DNA of 64,000 bases from Couchioplanes caeruleus (GCF_003751945.1 NZ_RJKL01000001.1:2356001-2420000), one strand, 5' to 3'. Shown: positions 8,082 through 17,304, numbered from the stretch's first letter. Notes: generated by a model from the sequence alone, not told the origin. Numbers and translations are program-made.

Positions 8082-9012
8082 GCGCCACGACGTCCTCGAT
8101 GTCGGGCTCGACGAGTGACAGGTCGCGCACCGACGCCAGCGCGGTCAGCTCGCCCACCACCGCACCGGCCGACGAGGACAGCAGATCGAACGACGCCCGG
8201 TGCCCGTCCGCCTCCAGCGACACCAACTCCGCCCCCGGCACGGTGAAGCCCGGCGGCAACGGCAGGTCCAGGTCCGCGACCAGGCGGCGGCGCGAGCCGT
8301 ACCGGGAGTGCAGGGCCTCGATCGTCCCGTCGTGCACCACCCGGCCGTGGTCGATCACCACCAGCCGCCGGCACAACCGCTCGATGTCGGCGAGGTCGTG
8401 GGTGGTCAGCACGAGCGTCATCGCGCCTGTGGCACCGAGCTCGGCGAGGAACGAGCGGACCGCCTGCTTACTGACCACGTCCAACCCGATCGTCGGCTCG
8501 TCCAGGAACAGCACCGACGGCCCGTGCAGCAGGGCGGCGGTCAGCTCGCCGCGCATCCGCTGGCCCAGCGACAACTGGCGGACGGGGATGTCCAGGAACT
8601 CGTCCAGCTCCAGCAGCGCACGGCAGCGGCGCAGCCGGGCGGCATGCGCGTCCGCCGGCACCCGGTAGACGTGGCGCAGCAGCGCGAACGAGTCGCGCAG
8701 CGGCAAGTCCCACCAGAGCTGCGAACGCTGCCCGAACACCACGCCGATGCTCAGCGCCAGGCGGGTGCGCTGCGGCACCGGGGTCAGCCCGCACACCGAC
8801 ACCGAGCCCGCCGATGGGGCCAGCACCCCGGTCAGCATCTTCAGCGTCGTCGACTTGCCCGCGCCGTTCGGGCCGATGTAGCCGACCATCTCGCCCTCCG
8901 CGATGACCAGGTCGATGCCGTCCACGGCGGTCACCGTCCGCTTCTCGCGGCGCAGGACGCCCTTGCGGACGCGTACGGTGAATTCCTTGCGCAGGTCCCG
9001 CATCTCGATCAT
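8065..9012 (-). CDS. ABC-2 type exporter ATP-binding protein
   Basis: 315 residues from ATG 9012. All nucleotide-binding motifs are present: Walker A GPNGAGKST, Q-loop VVFGQRSQLWW, signature LSLGQRMRGELTAALL, Walker B VLFLDEPTIGLD and the switch His in LTTHDLADIERL. A ~70-residue C-terminal extension follows. It energises the two downstream ABC-2 membrane subunits; the FGQRSQLWWDLPLRDSF pattern is that of the daunorubicin/viologen-exporter-like group. Its start overlaps the stop of the next gene upstream (ATGA), so it is the third gene of the operon permease-permease-ATPase. Confidence 0.93.
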   Translation of the reverse strand: MIEMRDLRKEFTVRVRKGVLRREKRTVTAVDGIDLVIAEGEMVGYIGPNGAGKSTTLKMLTGVLAPSAGSVSVCGLTPVPQRTRLALSIGVVFGQRSQLWWDLPLRDSFALLRHVYRVPADAHAARLRRCRALLELDEFLDIPVRQLSLGQRMRGELTAALLHGPSVLFLDEPTIGLDVVSKQAVRSFLAELGATGAMTLVLTTHDLADIERLCRRLVVIDHGRVVHDGTIEALHSRYGSRRRLVADLDLPLPPGFTVPGAELVSLEADGHRASFDLLSSSAGAVVGELTALASVRDLSLVEPDIEDVVARLYRS

Positions 9013-9809
9013 GAACCCGTACTCCGGTAATGCCTGATCCCGGCGCGCCACACGACGGCGGCGGCGCCCATGGCGACCAGGGCGACCAATGGTGAGACGA
9101 AGCCCGCCCAGGCGGGCAGGCCGAGCGGATCGGCGCGGCCCAGCAGGGCCAGCGCCGGCTGGTAGGCCACGAACCCGAAGCCCATCCCGTACGCGAACAG
9201 CGCCCGGAACCAGCCGGCGTAGACGGGCGTGGGATAGGCCGAGAAGTCCCGGCCCCCGTAGGTGAAGGCGTTACCGACCTCGCCCGACTCGACCCACCAG
9301 AAGGCGAGGCTGGCGCTGACCACGAAGATCGACCCGAAGAACAGCGCCCCGGCGACCGGCGCGGCGACGATCAGCGCCAGCCGGAACGCGGTCCACTCGA
9401 TGTCGTTGAGGCGCAGCGCGACGGTGAGCACCGCGACGGCGACCACGATGCGCAGGGCCTTGCGCATCGGCAGATCCATGAGCACGAGCTGCGGCAACGC
9501 GCCGAGCGGGCGCACCAGCACGGCGTCGAGCGTGCCGGTGCGCACGTAGGTCTTGAGCCGATCGATGTTGCCGACCACGAAGTCGGCCGCGGCGAACCCG
9601 CACGACGAGAGACTGACGACCAGCAGCCCCTCGGCCACCGTGAAGCCGGCGATGGTCCCGGCCGTCCGGAAGAACACCAGCACGGCGATGACGTCGAGCA
9701 GCCCGCCGACGACATTGGTGCCCAGCTCCACGATGAAGGATGCCCGGTAGGAGGCCAGCGACCGCCACTGCCCGGCGAACAGCGCCGCGTACGCCCGCAG
9801 CTCAGCCAC
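9009..9809 (-). CDS. ABC-2 family exporter permease (second)
   Basis: 266 residues from GTG 9809. It contains six hydrophobic segments and the ABC-2 family pattern with a conserved GNIDRLKTYVRTGTLDAVLV stretch between spans 2 and 3 and FSAYPTPVYAGW before the last spans. It partners the permease encoded at 9918-10778 and the ATPase at 8065-9012 in one efflux complex in the cytoplasmic membrane; the substrate is unknown. The start GTGGCTGAG echoes the sequence just upstream, where the end of the first permease gene is duplicated. Its stop overlaps the ATPase start by 4 nt. Confidence 0.9.
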   Translation of the reverse strand: MAELRAYAALFAGQWRSLASYRASFIVELGTNVVGGLLDVIAVLVFFRTAGTIAGFTVAEGLLVVSLSSCGFAAADFVVGNIDRLKTYVRTGTLDAVLVRPLGALPQLVLMDLPMRKALRIVVAVAVLTVALRLNDIEWTAFRLALIVAAPVAGALFFGSIFVVSASLAFWWVESGEVGNAFTYGGRDFSAYPTPVYAGWFRALFAYGMGFGFVAYQPALALLGRADPLGLPAWAGFVSPLVALVAMGAAAVVWRAGIRHYRSTGS

Positions 9810-9828
9810 GACGCGCCCCCGATCCCGT

Positions 9829-9927
9829 CCACCCCGGCCCGCCGCCCGGCATTCCCGGCTCAGCCACCCGGCACCTCGCGCACGGCCACCCCGGCCCGCC
9901 GGCCCGGCATTCCCGGCTCAGCCACCC
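9829..9927. repeat. 41-42-bp direct repeat spanning the first permease stop
   Basis: Copies at 9829-9869 and 9886-9927 (CCACCCCGGCCCGCC ... CGGCTCAGCCACCC) differ by one inserted G. The second contains the TGA stop of the permease at 9918; the first is a copy in the 108-bp spacer before the next permease gene. Confidence 0.9.
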
Positions 9928-10778
9928 TGGACCACCAGTCGCTTCTCGGCGCGTCGCTGGACGAGTGCGGCGAGGGCCAGCAGTGCCGCCGCCCACACCG
10001 CCTGCAGGGCGACCAGGCCCACCTGGACCGGCGCCGGGTCGCGCTCGACCAGCACGTCCAGCGGCGTCTGCAGCAGGCCGGGGAACGGGGTGGCGACCCA
10101 CATCGTCACCGCCAACCAGTCCGGCAGGAACCGCAGCGGGAAGTACAGACCGGCAAGGATGCCGCTCGACAGGGTCCAGAGGATGATCGGGCCGCGCGCA
10201 TCGTGCAGCCAGTACGCCGTCGCGTTGACCAGGAATCGCAGGGCCAGGCTCGCGACCACGGCGAGCCCGATCGACAACGCGAACAGCGGGACGGTGAACC
10301 ACCGGCCGGGGACGTACAGATCGAAGAAGAGCGCGCCGACGGCGAGCGGCGGCAGGAAGCGGAAGATCATCGCATGGCCGGCCCGGCCCAGGTCGGAAGC
10401 CAGATAACCGCCCACCACGGGTACGGGGCGCAGCAGGTCGGCGGCCACGTCGCCGGAGCGGATCCGGTCGGCGAGCTCGGTCCACCCCCACAGCGACACC
10501 ACGGTGAGCAGACCCTGCCCCACCCAGACGAAGGTGGTGAGCTGAGTGGTGTCGTATCCACCCGGCCGCCCCCCGGCGGCCCCGGCGGCCACGGCGAGCA
10601 GCACGTAACACCGGAGGAACCCGAAGACGATATTCGTGAACGATCCGGCTATGGTCGCCTGCCGGTAGGTCGCGTACCTCCGGAAACCCGACCACGAAAG
10701 CGCACCGAACGTAGTGACAGAATCCCGTAACGGACGGCGGGGAGAGATCGCAGGCACCCTGGCGTCGAGCCCGTCCAC
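9918..10778 (-). CDS. ABC-2 family exporter permease (first)
   Basis: 286 residues from GTG 10778, which has GAGAGGAG 9 nt upstream, a strong ribosome-binding site for this window. Six predicted membrane spans. The stretch ELADRIRSGDVAADLLRPVP is the characteristic loop of this exporter permease subfamily, paired with the TGTLDAVLVRP version in the sister subunit. First gene of the exporter operon. The spacer to the next permease gene (108 bp) is unusually long for the operon and carries a duplicate of this gene's 3' end. Divergent from the large WG-repeat gene with 189 bp between the starts. Confidence 0.9.
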   Translation of the reverse strand: MDGLDARVPAISPRRPLRDSVTTFGALSWSGFRRYATYRQATIAGSFTNIVFGFLRCYVLLAVAAGAAGGRPGGYDTTQLTTFVWVGQGLLTVVSLWGWTELADRIRSGDVAADLLRPVPVVGGYLASDLGRAGHAMIFRFLPPLAVGALFFDLYVPGRWFTVPLFALSIGLAVVASLALRFLVNATAYWLHDARGPIILWTLSSGILAGLYFPLRFLPDWLAVTMWVATPFPGLLQTPLDVLVERDPAPVQVGLVALQAVWAAALLALAALVQRRAEKRLVVQGG

Positions 10779-10967
10779 GCCGTTAATCTCCTCTCACGAT
10801 CCCGCAGTCCCTCATCACCAGCAGTTCTCACAACCAGCAGTTCTCACCCGCAGTGGAGCCGGGCGACTGTATCCGGTGCGCCGCCCCGCCACCGAGCAAT
10901 TTTCGACAAGGTGGAACGTCGTCGTGACGCAGCGTAGGCAGACATCCGAGACCCGTACGGGTTCGGA

Positions 10968-13900
10968 ATGAACGGCTGGAGCTCACACGTCGGCGCCGGC
11001 GCCTGGGACGACGAACCGGCCTGGGTGTACGAGATCACCTGGGAGTGGCAACCCCTCCCCGGCCAGCGCTACCCGGGCGACCCGGGCCGCCGCCGAGCCG
11101 TCCACCACCCGGTCTACGACGCCGCCGCGGCCGCCGAAGCCGCGGCATCGTGGGACGCCGACTTCCGGACCATCGCCCAGGCCTCGGGACCGCCCGTGTC
11201 CGAACCGGGCCGGCCCGCACCCGTTCACCCCGGCTCGCCCCCTCGGTCGCCGGGCGGATGGTCCGGCGGGCCGGGTGTCCCGGGCCCGCCGATCTCCCCG
11301 GCCGCGAATTACCCGATCTCCCCAGCCGGCGGAAGCCCCGTCTCCCCGGCCGGCGGACGCCCGATCTCCCCGGACGCAGGACGTCCCGTCTCCCCGGCCG
11401 CGGGGCGCGCGACGGTGGGCCGGCCGCCCCAGCCCCCGCCGTCATGGACGGCGCCACCCGAGCCGCCGCCGGCAGCGCAGCAGCCGTCCTGGAACCGGCC
11501 CATGCCGGTGCCGGAACGCCTGCCCGACACCGAACGCCAGCCCGGCCCGCGCCGGGGTGGACCCGCCGGTTACCCCCAGGTCCCGAACGGCCTGAACGGC
11601 CCGCACGGTCCCGGTCAGCATCCTCGGCCTTATCCCGGTGCGCCTCCGCCGGCTCCGGAGCGCACGCACCGGGCGCCCCAGCAGGATGCGCCACGCCCGG
11701 GGGCGCCTTACGGCCCCCACGGCCCAGGAGTCCCCTACGGCTCTCAAGGCCCTTACGCCCCCCACGACTCGGCGGCCCCTTACGGCCATCAGGACCCGGC
11801 GGCGCCCCACGGCCCCCAGGGCCCGGGAGCACGCCCTCAAGGCCCGGGCGCGCCTTACGGCCCGGATGCGCCCTACGGTGAGCCACGGTTCGCCGGACCC
11901 CGCCCGGAGCCGCGGTCCGCGAAGCCCTACGGGGATCCGCGCCCCGCGGCTCCCTATCGCGAGTCCGGATATGCGGGCCCTCACCGGGACCCGGGACCTC
12001 CGGCGTCCCGACCCGAGACCGGCCATCCGGCCCCTCCCCCGCCACCGCATTCGCCGCAGCCGGAGCCGCACCGCCCGCCTGCGCGCTATGCAGAGCCCCA
12101 CAACGCACCGCAGTCCGGCGCCGCCTACCCGGCACGGCCGGAACCACGCGCCTACCCGCAGCCGGACCCTCGCCGTCCCATGCCACCGGCCACGCACCGG
12201 CCCGACATGGCGGACACGCGCCGCCCGGACCAGCCGGCCGACATGCACCGCCCGGACCAACCAGCCGACGTTCGCCGTCAGGATCTGTCGGACACGCGCC
12301 GCTCGGACTTGTCGGACCTGCGCCCGCCCACAGCGCGACGCGGCATGCACAACGCCGAGCCGCCGACCGATCCCCGCTTCCCGGCACCGCTGCAGGCCCG
12401 GCAGGATGCGCAGACTCCTCGCCAGGCCTGGTATCCGCCGGAGACCACCCAGCAACTGTCGGCTCCGCTCTCCGAGCCGCAGGCCGCGCAGACCCCGGCG
12501 GCACCCCACCCGTGGGCACCGCCGGCGGCACCGGTCCCCGTCGCGCCCGAGCCCCCCGCGCCCCAGGCCGCCGTGCCCCAGGCCGCCGCGCCGGTCCCTG
12601 TCGCGCCCGAGACCGCCGCGCCCCAGGCCGCCGCATCGGTCCCTGTCGCGCCCGAGACCGCCGCGCCCCAGGCCGCCGCATCGGTCCCTGTCGCGCCCGA
12701 GACCGCCAGGTCTGAGGCCGCCTGCGTTACGCCTGAGCCGGTCACGCCGGTCTCTGCCGCGCCCGATGTGCCCGCGGTCCCCGCGGAGCCTGTTGCGTCC
12801 GGCATTCCGGAAGCCGAGAGCATCGCGGAAGAGGCGGCCGTCGCCGATGCAGAGGAGAATGGCCGTGGTCTCGGGTGGCTGCTCTCCTTGAGCGGTCTGG
12901 GCGCCGTCAGTCCTGTCCCTGTGTCACCGGCTCCGGACGCGGCTGCCGACGCGATCCCGGAAAGCCCCGTCAGCGCGGCTCCGATCAGCGGCGTTCCGGT
13001 CAGTGGCGCGCCGGTCAGCAGCGCGCCGACCAGTGGCGCCTCGATCAAGTCCGACTGGTTCTCGTCCTCGGCCGAGGCTGCGGACGAGCTGACCGAGAAT
13101 GCGAACGAGCCGACGGAGGTTGTCGACGTGCCGACCGAGGTCGCGGACGTGCCGACCGAGGTCGCGGACGTGCCGACCGAGGTCGCGGACGTGCCGACCG
13201 AGGTCGCCGACGAGCCCGTGGGGGCGACCACCGACCAGCCGGTCGTCGCCGACACAGCGGACGACGATCTGACGGCGCCGCGGGCCGAGAACAAGACCGA
13301 GCAGACTGAGGCGCCGGCCGAGCAGCAGGTCGAGGCGCCGGCCGAGGCGCAGGTCGAGGCGCAGATCGAGCAGCAGATCGAGCAGCAGATCGAGGCGCAG
13401 ATCGAGCAGCAGATCGAGGCGCAGATCGAGGCGCAGATCGAAGCCCCGGCTGAGAAACGGGCCGAGGTACAGCCCGAGATGGAAACTGGGGCGCCGGCCG
13501 AGGAACAGGCCCAGGCGGGGGCTCAGGTACAAGCCGAGGCGGAGGTCGAGGCGCCGGCCGAGGAGCACGCCGAGACGGACGCCGGGACACCGGCCGCGGA
13601 ACAGGTCACGACGCCGGCGCAGGTGCGGGGCGAGACATCGGATTCGGGTAGCGCCGTGTCCGAGAAGGATGCCGCCGGTCGTGCCGAGCGGACGGTTCGG
13701 GCGCCCAGCATGCAGCTTCCGACCGTCTCCGTTGTTCCGCCGCCGGAGCCCGAGGTTGAGCCCGTGCCTAGCCTCGCCGACCCGGAGCAGGTGCTTTCCG
13801 CGTACCCCTGGGAAGTCGATCCGGTCACCCTGCGGGAGACCGCCGCCGAGCCGGACCGGATGCGGGCCGTGCGGGATCGGCTGACCGACAAGCTGGAGTA

Positions 13901-15083
13901 TGCCGAGCGGGACGCCGTGCGGGCCCGGCTGCTCAGCCTGCGGGCCGTGGTGAGCCGGGTGCTCGGCGAGTACGGCCGCGCGCTGGCCGACGCGCGGGAG
14001 GCGTTGCGGCATGCCGAGGCCACCGGTGAGCTGCGGCGGATCGCGGTCGTGCAGGCCAGGCTCGCTCATGTGCAGCATTGGCGGGGCGATTTCGCCGAGG
14101 CCGACCGGCTCTACGAGGAGGCGAACTCCGTCGAGCTGCCGGGGCTGCTGCGGGCCGAGATGCACGTCAACGCCGGAAAGTCCTGCTACGAGCAGGGGCG
14201 CTATCTCGAGGCCTGCAATCATTTCGAGCTGGCGCTGGAGCTGCGGCGGGTCGAGGATCCCGATCTCGTGGCCCGGACGGAGGCCGCGCTGGACGCGGTC
14301 ATGGCCCGGGTGCAGGAGACCGGGTGGGGGCCGTATCCGCGCTCGCGCGAGGAGATTCTGCAGCAGAGCCGTCCGCCGCAGCCGGCTTCGGACCATGAGA
14401 CGGGGCTGCGGGGGTACGCCGACGGCAACGGCGATCTCGTCATCCCTGCGGACTACGCGCAGGCCCAGCCGTTCAGCGAGGGCGCCGCATGGGTACGCCG
14501 CCCGGACGCCGACGCGTGGGAGCTGATCGACGAGACGGGGACGCTGCTGATCGACGGCGCGTCCGCGTACGTGCGGGTGCTGCCCTTCTCGGACGGGCTG
14601 GCGTGGGTGTCGCGGGAGCCGGACGGTGGCTGGTTCGCCGTCGACTGGCACAACCGGGTGATCGTGCCGGGCGGATTCGACGAGGTACGGCCGTTCCGGC
14701 GGGGTGTGGCCCCGGTGCGCCGCGATGGCTGGGGTGCGCTCGACCGGCACGGGCGGATCGTGGTGCCGCTCGCGTACCAGGGTTTCGCCACCGCGCTGAC
14801 GCCCGCCGGCCACCAGGCCGACGGGTTCACCGAGGAGGGCCTCGCGGTGGTCGGGGCGGAGGACCGGTTCGGAGTCGTCGACCGTACGGGGCAACTGCTC
14901 GTGCCGGCGGTGCACGCGCGGGTGCTCATCCACCCGGTCGCGTACGTGATCGGTGACCCGGAGGGCCGGTGGGGTGCCCTCGACCGGCAGGGTGAGCCGA
15001 TCGTCGACGTGGTGCACCCGGAGCCCGCCGACGTCGTCCGGGAGATAGACCGGCTGCTCGCCGACACCCGGCCCGTTCTGTAA
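10968..15083 (+). CDS. Giant disordered / TPR / WG-repeat protein
   Basis: 1371 residues from ATG 10968, with no signal peptide or membrane span. Residues 1-60 form a short ordered head (WDDEPAWVYEITWEWQPLP). Residues ~70-500 are Pro/Gly/Arg-rich and ~500-930 are Ala/Pro/Glu-rich with several internal tandem repeats. TPR-like helices lie at ~955-1110 (YGRALADAREALRHAEA, HWRGDFAEADRLYEEANS, GRYLEACNHFELALEL). From ~1141 to the end come about five WG repeats (DGWGALDRHGRIVVPL, DRFGVVDRTGQLLVPA, GRWGALDRQGEPIVDV). TPR and WG modules both bind proteins or peptides, so a scaffold role is likely, but this is inference. Downstream is an aldo/keto reductase with its own promoter box. Confidence 0.85.
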   Translation: MNGWSSHVGAGAWDDEPAWVYEITWEWQPLPGQRYPGDPGRRRAVHHPVYDAAAAAEAAASWDADFRTIAQASGPPVSEPGRPAPVHPGSPPRSPGGWSGGPGVPGPPISPAANYPISPAGGSPVSPAGGRPISPDAGRPVSPAAGRATVGRPPQPPPSWTAPPEPPPAAQQPSWNRPMPVPERLPDTERQPGPRRGGPAGYPQVPNGLNGPHGPGQHPRPYPGAPPPAPERTHRAPQQDAPRPGAPYGPHGPGVPYGSQGPYAPHDSAAPYGHQDPAAPHGPQGPGARPQGPGAPYGPDAPYGEPRFAGPRPEPRSAKPYGDPRPAAPYRESGYAGPHRDPGPPASRPETGHPAPPPPPHSPQPEPHRPPARYAEPHNAPQSGAAYPARPEPRAYPQPDPRRPMPPATHRPDMADTRRPDQPADMHRPDQPADVRRQDLSDTRRSDLSDLRPPTARRGMHNAEPPTDPRFPAPLQARQDAQTPRQAWYPPETTQQLSAPLSEPQAAQTPAAPHPWAPPAAPVPVAPEPPAPQAAVPQAAAPVPVAPETAAPQAAASVPVAPETAAPQAAASVPVAPETARSEAACVTPEPVTPVSAAPDVPAVPAEPVASGIPEAESIAEEAAVADAEENGRGLGWLLSLSGLGAVSPVPVSPAPDAAADAIPESPVSAAPISGVPVSGAPVSSAPTSGASIKSDWFSSSAEAADELTENANEPTEVVDVPTEVADVPTEVADVPTEVADVPTEVADEPVGATTDQPVVADTADDDLTAPRAENKTEQTEAPAEQQVEAPAEAQVEAQIEQQIEQQIEAQIEQQIEAQIEAQIEAPAEKRAEVQPEMETGAPAEEQAQAGAQVQAEAEVEAPAEEHAETDAGTPAAEQVTTPAQVRGETSDSGSAVSEKDAAGRAERTVRAPSMQLPTVSVVPPPEPEVEPVPSLADPEQVLSAYPWEVDPVTLRETAAEPDRMRAVRDRLTDKLEYAERDAVRARLLSLRAVVSRVLGEYGRALADAREALRHAEATGELRRIAVVQARLAHVQHWRGDFAEADRLYEEANSVELPGLLRAEMHVNAGKSCYEQGRYLEACNHFELALELRRVEDPDLVARTEAALDAVMARVQETGWGPYPRSREEILQQSRPPQPASDHETGLRGYADGNGDLVIPADYAQAQPFSEGAAWVRRPDADAWELIDETGTLLIDGASAYVRVLPFSDGLAWVSREPDGGWFAVDWHNRVIVPGGFDEVRPFRRGVAPVRRDGWGALDRHGRIVVPLAYQGFATALTPAGHQADGFTEEGLAVVGAEDRFGVVDRTGQLLVPAVHARVLIHPVAYVIGDPEGRWGALDRQGEPIVDVVHPEPADVVREIDRLLADTRPVL
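12591..12715 (+). repeat. 45-bp tandem repeat in the WG-repeat gene
   Basis: Units start at 12591, 12636 and 12681 (45-bp period, nearly identical; third partial). Each encodes 15 residues of the SVPVAPETAAPQAAA type within the disordered linker. Confidence 0.9.
13125..13208 (+). repeat. 21-bp tandem repeat in the WG-repeat gene
   Basis: Four copies of a 21-bp unit (GACGTGCCGACCGAGGTCGC followed by G), the last with one change. It encodes DVPTEVA repeats in the acidic linker. Confidence 0.93.
13345..13449 (+). repeat. 12-bp tandem repeat (EAQI/EQQI) in the WG-repeat gene
   Basis: About eight units of GAGGCGCAGATC or GAGCAGCAGATC giving four-residue EAQI/EQQI repeats. The pattern suggests a short helical or coiled segment inside otherwise disordered sequence. 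Confidence 0.88.
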
Positions 15084-15119
15084 GAGCGAGTGACACCCGG
15101 CCTGTGCTCCAGGAGCGGG

Positions 15120-15125
15120 TAACGT
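15120..15125 (+). promoter_or_regulatory. -10 box, leaderless promoter of the aldo/keto reductase
   Basis: TAACGT, 8 nt before the ATG at 15134. No Shine-Dalgarno in between. Confidence 0.42.
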
Positions 15126-15133
15126 CGGCGGAC

Positions 15134-16132
15134 ATGGAGTTCCGTCATCTCGGCCGTTCCGGGTTGCTGGTCAGCGAGATCGCGTACGGCAACTGGATCA
15201 CCCACGGTTCCCAGGTCGGGGAGGACGCCGCGGCCGTCTGTGTCCGGGCGGCGCTCGACGTGGGGATCACCACGTTCGACACCGCGGATGCGTACGCCGG
15301 GACCCGCGCCGAGGAGGTCCTGGGCCGGGCGCTGAGGGGTGAGCGCCGCGACGGCCTGGAGATCTTCACCAAGGTCTTCTGGCCGACCGGGCCGGGCCCC
15401 AACGACCGCAGCCTGTCCCGCAAGCATCTCATGTCGTCGATCGACGGTTCGCTGCGCCGGCTGCAGGTGGACCACGTCGACCTGTACCAGGCGCACCGCT
15501 ACGACCACTCGACGCCGCTCGAGGAGACGATGGAGGCGTTCGCCGACATCGTGCACTCCGGCAAGGCGCTCTACATCGGCGTTTCGGAGTGGACCGCGGC
15601 GCAGATCCGGGCGGGATGGGAGCTGGCGCGGGAGCTCAAGTTCCGGTTCGTCTCCAACCAGCCGCAGTATTCGATGCTGTGGCGGGTCATCGAGGCCGAG
15701 GTCGTGCCGGCGTGTGAGGAGTTGGGGCTGGGACAGGTGGTCTGGTCGCCGATCGCGCAGGGCGTGCTGACCGGCAAGTACGAGCCCGGCAAGCCGCCGC
15801 CGGTCGATTCCCGGGCCACGGACGACAAGTCGGGCGCCGACTTCATCCGGCGCTTGATGACCGACGAGGTGCTCGGCACGGTGCAGCGGCTGCGGCCCCT
15901 CGCGGAGCAGGCTGGGCTGTCGATGGCCCAGCTCGCGGTCGCCTGGGTGCTGCAGAACCCGAACGTCTCCTCGGCGATCATCGGGGCGTCGCGCCCCGAG
16001 CAGGTCCGCGACAACGCGAAGGCCTCCGGCGTGCGCCTAGGCGCGGACCTGATGGCGGCCATCGACGAGGTGGTCGGCGGCATCGCCGAGCGGGACCCGG
16101 CGAAGACGGTGAGCCCGGCCCGCCGCCCGTGA
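15134..16132 (+). CDS. Aldo/keto reductase (potassium-channel beta-subunit-like)
   Basis: 332 residues from ATG 15134 (MEFRHLGRSGLLVSEI). NADPH-dependent reductase of the AKR superfamily (TIM barrel). The catalytic tetrad is visible: Asp and Tyr in FDTADAYAG, Lys in IFTKVFWP and His in LYQAHRYD. The C-terminal cofactor segment SSAIIGASRPEQVRDN is also present. The order GLLVSEIAYGNW, SRKHLMSSIDGSLRRLQ and SNQPQYSMLWR fits the group that includes voltage-gated channel beta subunits and YghZ-type enzymes. The substrate cannot be told. It converges on the M50 protease gene with only 7 nt between stops. Confidence 0.93.
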   Translation: MEFRHLGRSGLLVSEIAYGNWITHGSQVGEDAAAVCVRAALDVGITTFDTADAYAGTRAEEVLGRALRGERRDGLEIFTKVFWPTGPGPNDRSLSRKHLMSSIDGSLRRLQVDHVDLYQAHRYDHSTPLEETMEAFADIVHSGKALYIGVSEWTAAQIRAGWELARELKFRFVSNQPQYSMLWRVIEAEVVPACEELGLGQVVWSPIAQGVLTGKYEPGKPPPVDSRATDDKSGADFIRRLMTDEVLGTVQRLRPLAEQAGLSMAQLAVAWVLQNPNVSSAIIGASRPEQVRDNAKASGVRLGADLMAAIDEVVGGIAERDPAKTVSPARRP

Positions 16133-16139
16133 GGGCGGA

Positions 16140-16973
16140 TCAGGAGCCGAAGTCGGACCAGAAGCGCATGTACTCGAGGCCGTACCGGCCGATCTCCGGC
16201 ACGCCGATCGCGGCGCCGGCCCAGTCGACCGCCGCGAAGAAGATCTGGTTGATCTGCGGCTGCCAGAGCAGCACGAACAGCAGGATGAAGCCGTACGGCG
16301 CGAACAGGTCGTAGGTCCGTCGGTAGGGCGGGCTCAGCCAGGGCTGCAGGATGTTGCCGCCGTCGAGGCCGGGCACCGGCAGCAGGTTGAGCAGGCTGGC
16401 GGTCACCTGGAGGAAGGCAAGCGCGCCCACTGCGAGCCAGAAGGCGCCGTGCTCGCCGACCACCACGATCTCGCCGGAGCCGTCGCGGACGAAGCCCAGG
16501 TCGTCGCCGGCGCCGAACACGAACGGCGCCGCGAGCAGCAGGGCGAACACCACGTTGGTGGCGGGCCCGGCGGCGCTGATCAGCGTCTCCTTGACCTTGT
16601 TGCGGACGTGCGCGTGGTCCACCCACACCGCGCCGCCGGGCAGGCCGATGCCGCCGAGCAGGACGGCGACCAGCGGCAGCACGATCGACAGCAGGGGGTG
16701 GCTGTACTTCAGCGGGTCGAGCCGCAGGTACCCGCGATCGGCGACGCCCCGGTCGCCGGAGAAGTAGGCGACCACGGCGTGCGCGTACTCGTGCAGGCAG
16801 AGCGACAGGACCCAGCCGGAGAGGACCAGCAGGAAGACGTCGACGCGGACGTTGCCGTACCCGGTCCAGGTCATCCAGCCGCTGACCCCGACGAGCGCGA
16901 GGATGCCGACGAAGACGGGGCTCGGCACGAAGGCGCTGCGCGGCGCCCCGCGGCGGACCTGGAAACCGCTCAC
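16140..16973 (-). CDS. M50-family (site-2-protease-like) membrane metalloprotease
   Basis: 277 residues from GTG 16973. Six or so hydrophobic segments; the zinc motif HEYAH sits in the first part (LCLHEYAHAVVAYFSGD) and the second metal ligand region is NLLPVPGLDGGNIL. This is the rhomboid-unrelated S2P fold, which cleaves inside membranes. The GDRGVADRGYLRLDPLKYSHP stretch is typical of the actinobacterial SpoIVFB-like subgroup. No PDZ domain is seen, so the substrate is not predictable. Its start overlaps the stop of the upstream 65-residue gene (GTGA), so the two are co-translated. Confidence 0.9.
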   Translation of the reverse strand: MSGFQVRRGAPRSAFVPSPVFVGILALVGVSGWMTWTGYGNVRVDVFLLVLSGWVLSLCLHEYAHAVVAYFSGDRGVADRGYLRLDPLKYSHPLLSIVLPLVAVLLGGIGLPGGAVWVDHAHVRNKVKETLISAAGPATNVVFALLLAAPFVFGAGDDLGFVRDGSGEIVVVGEHGAFWLAVGALAFLQVTASLLNLLPVPGLDGGNILQPWLSPPYRRTYDLFAPYGFILLFVLLWQPQINQIFFAAVDWAGAAIGVPEIGRYGLEYMRFWSDFGS

Positions 16974-17167
16974 TCGGCCGGCAGCAGACTCATCGTGTAG
17001 TCGACCCGGTCGTCCTCGACCAGGGTGACCTGGGCTACCCCGCCCGCACCCAGCTCGCGCCACGCCTGGCCGATCCACGACTCCGCGTCGGCCTGGCTGC
17101 TGAACGTCTCGGCCGGGCCGTCCACCGGCTGCCCGTCGACGCCTTCGTACCGCCAACTCCACGCCAT
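16970..17167 (-). CDS. Small conserved hypothetical protein (65 aa)
   Basis: 65 residues from ATG 17167, chosen because GAGGAGG lies 8 nt upstream; a start at 17194 is less likely. It begins MAWSWRYEGVDGQPVDG and includes SSQADAESWIGQAWREL. Soluble, acidic, single small domain. It resembles short actinobacterial hypotheticals found beside M50 proteases (family recollection, not checked). The 4-nt overlap with the protease start implies stoichiometric expression. Confidence 0.8.
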   Translation of the reverse strand: MAWSWRYEGVDGQPVDGPAETFSSQADAESWIGQAWRELGAGGVAQVTLVEDDRVDYTMSLLPAE

Positions 17168-17291
17168 CCGGTCGCCCTCCTCGATCTCGGACACTGCTTG
17201 CGTCCCACCCTACGGTGTGCGCGCCGCTCCGCTGAGTCAGGTGGTGCCGGGCGGAGGCCGGGTCGGCCCGCATGATCGCCGCGCGCGGATC

Positions 17292-17297
17292 TAAGGT
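17292..17297 (+). promoter_or_regulatory. -10 box, leaderless promoter of cobUT
   Basis: TAAGGT followed by 7 nt and the ATG at 17305. Confidence 0.45.
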
Positions 17298-17304
17298 ACG
17301 GGGC

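Noticed and set aside
12278..13294. Ser/Ala/Gly-rich minus-strand ORF of 338 codons
   Set aside because: A shadow of the repeat-rich WG-protein linker; its repeats mirror the plus-strand ones.
13125..13449. CRISPR array
   Set aside because: Regular repeats, but they have no unique spacers and lie inside an open frame encoding peptide repeats.
17195..17304. Cobalamin riboswitch before cobUT
   Set aside because: No B12-box or the expected ~200-nt structured leader; the gap is short and a leaderless -10 box sits at the start codon.
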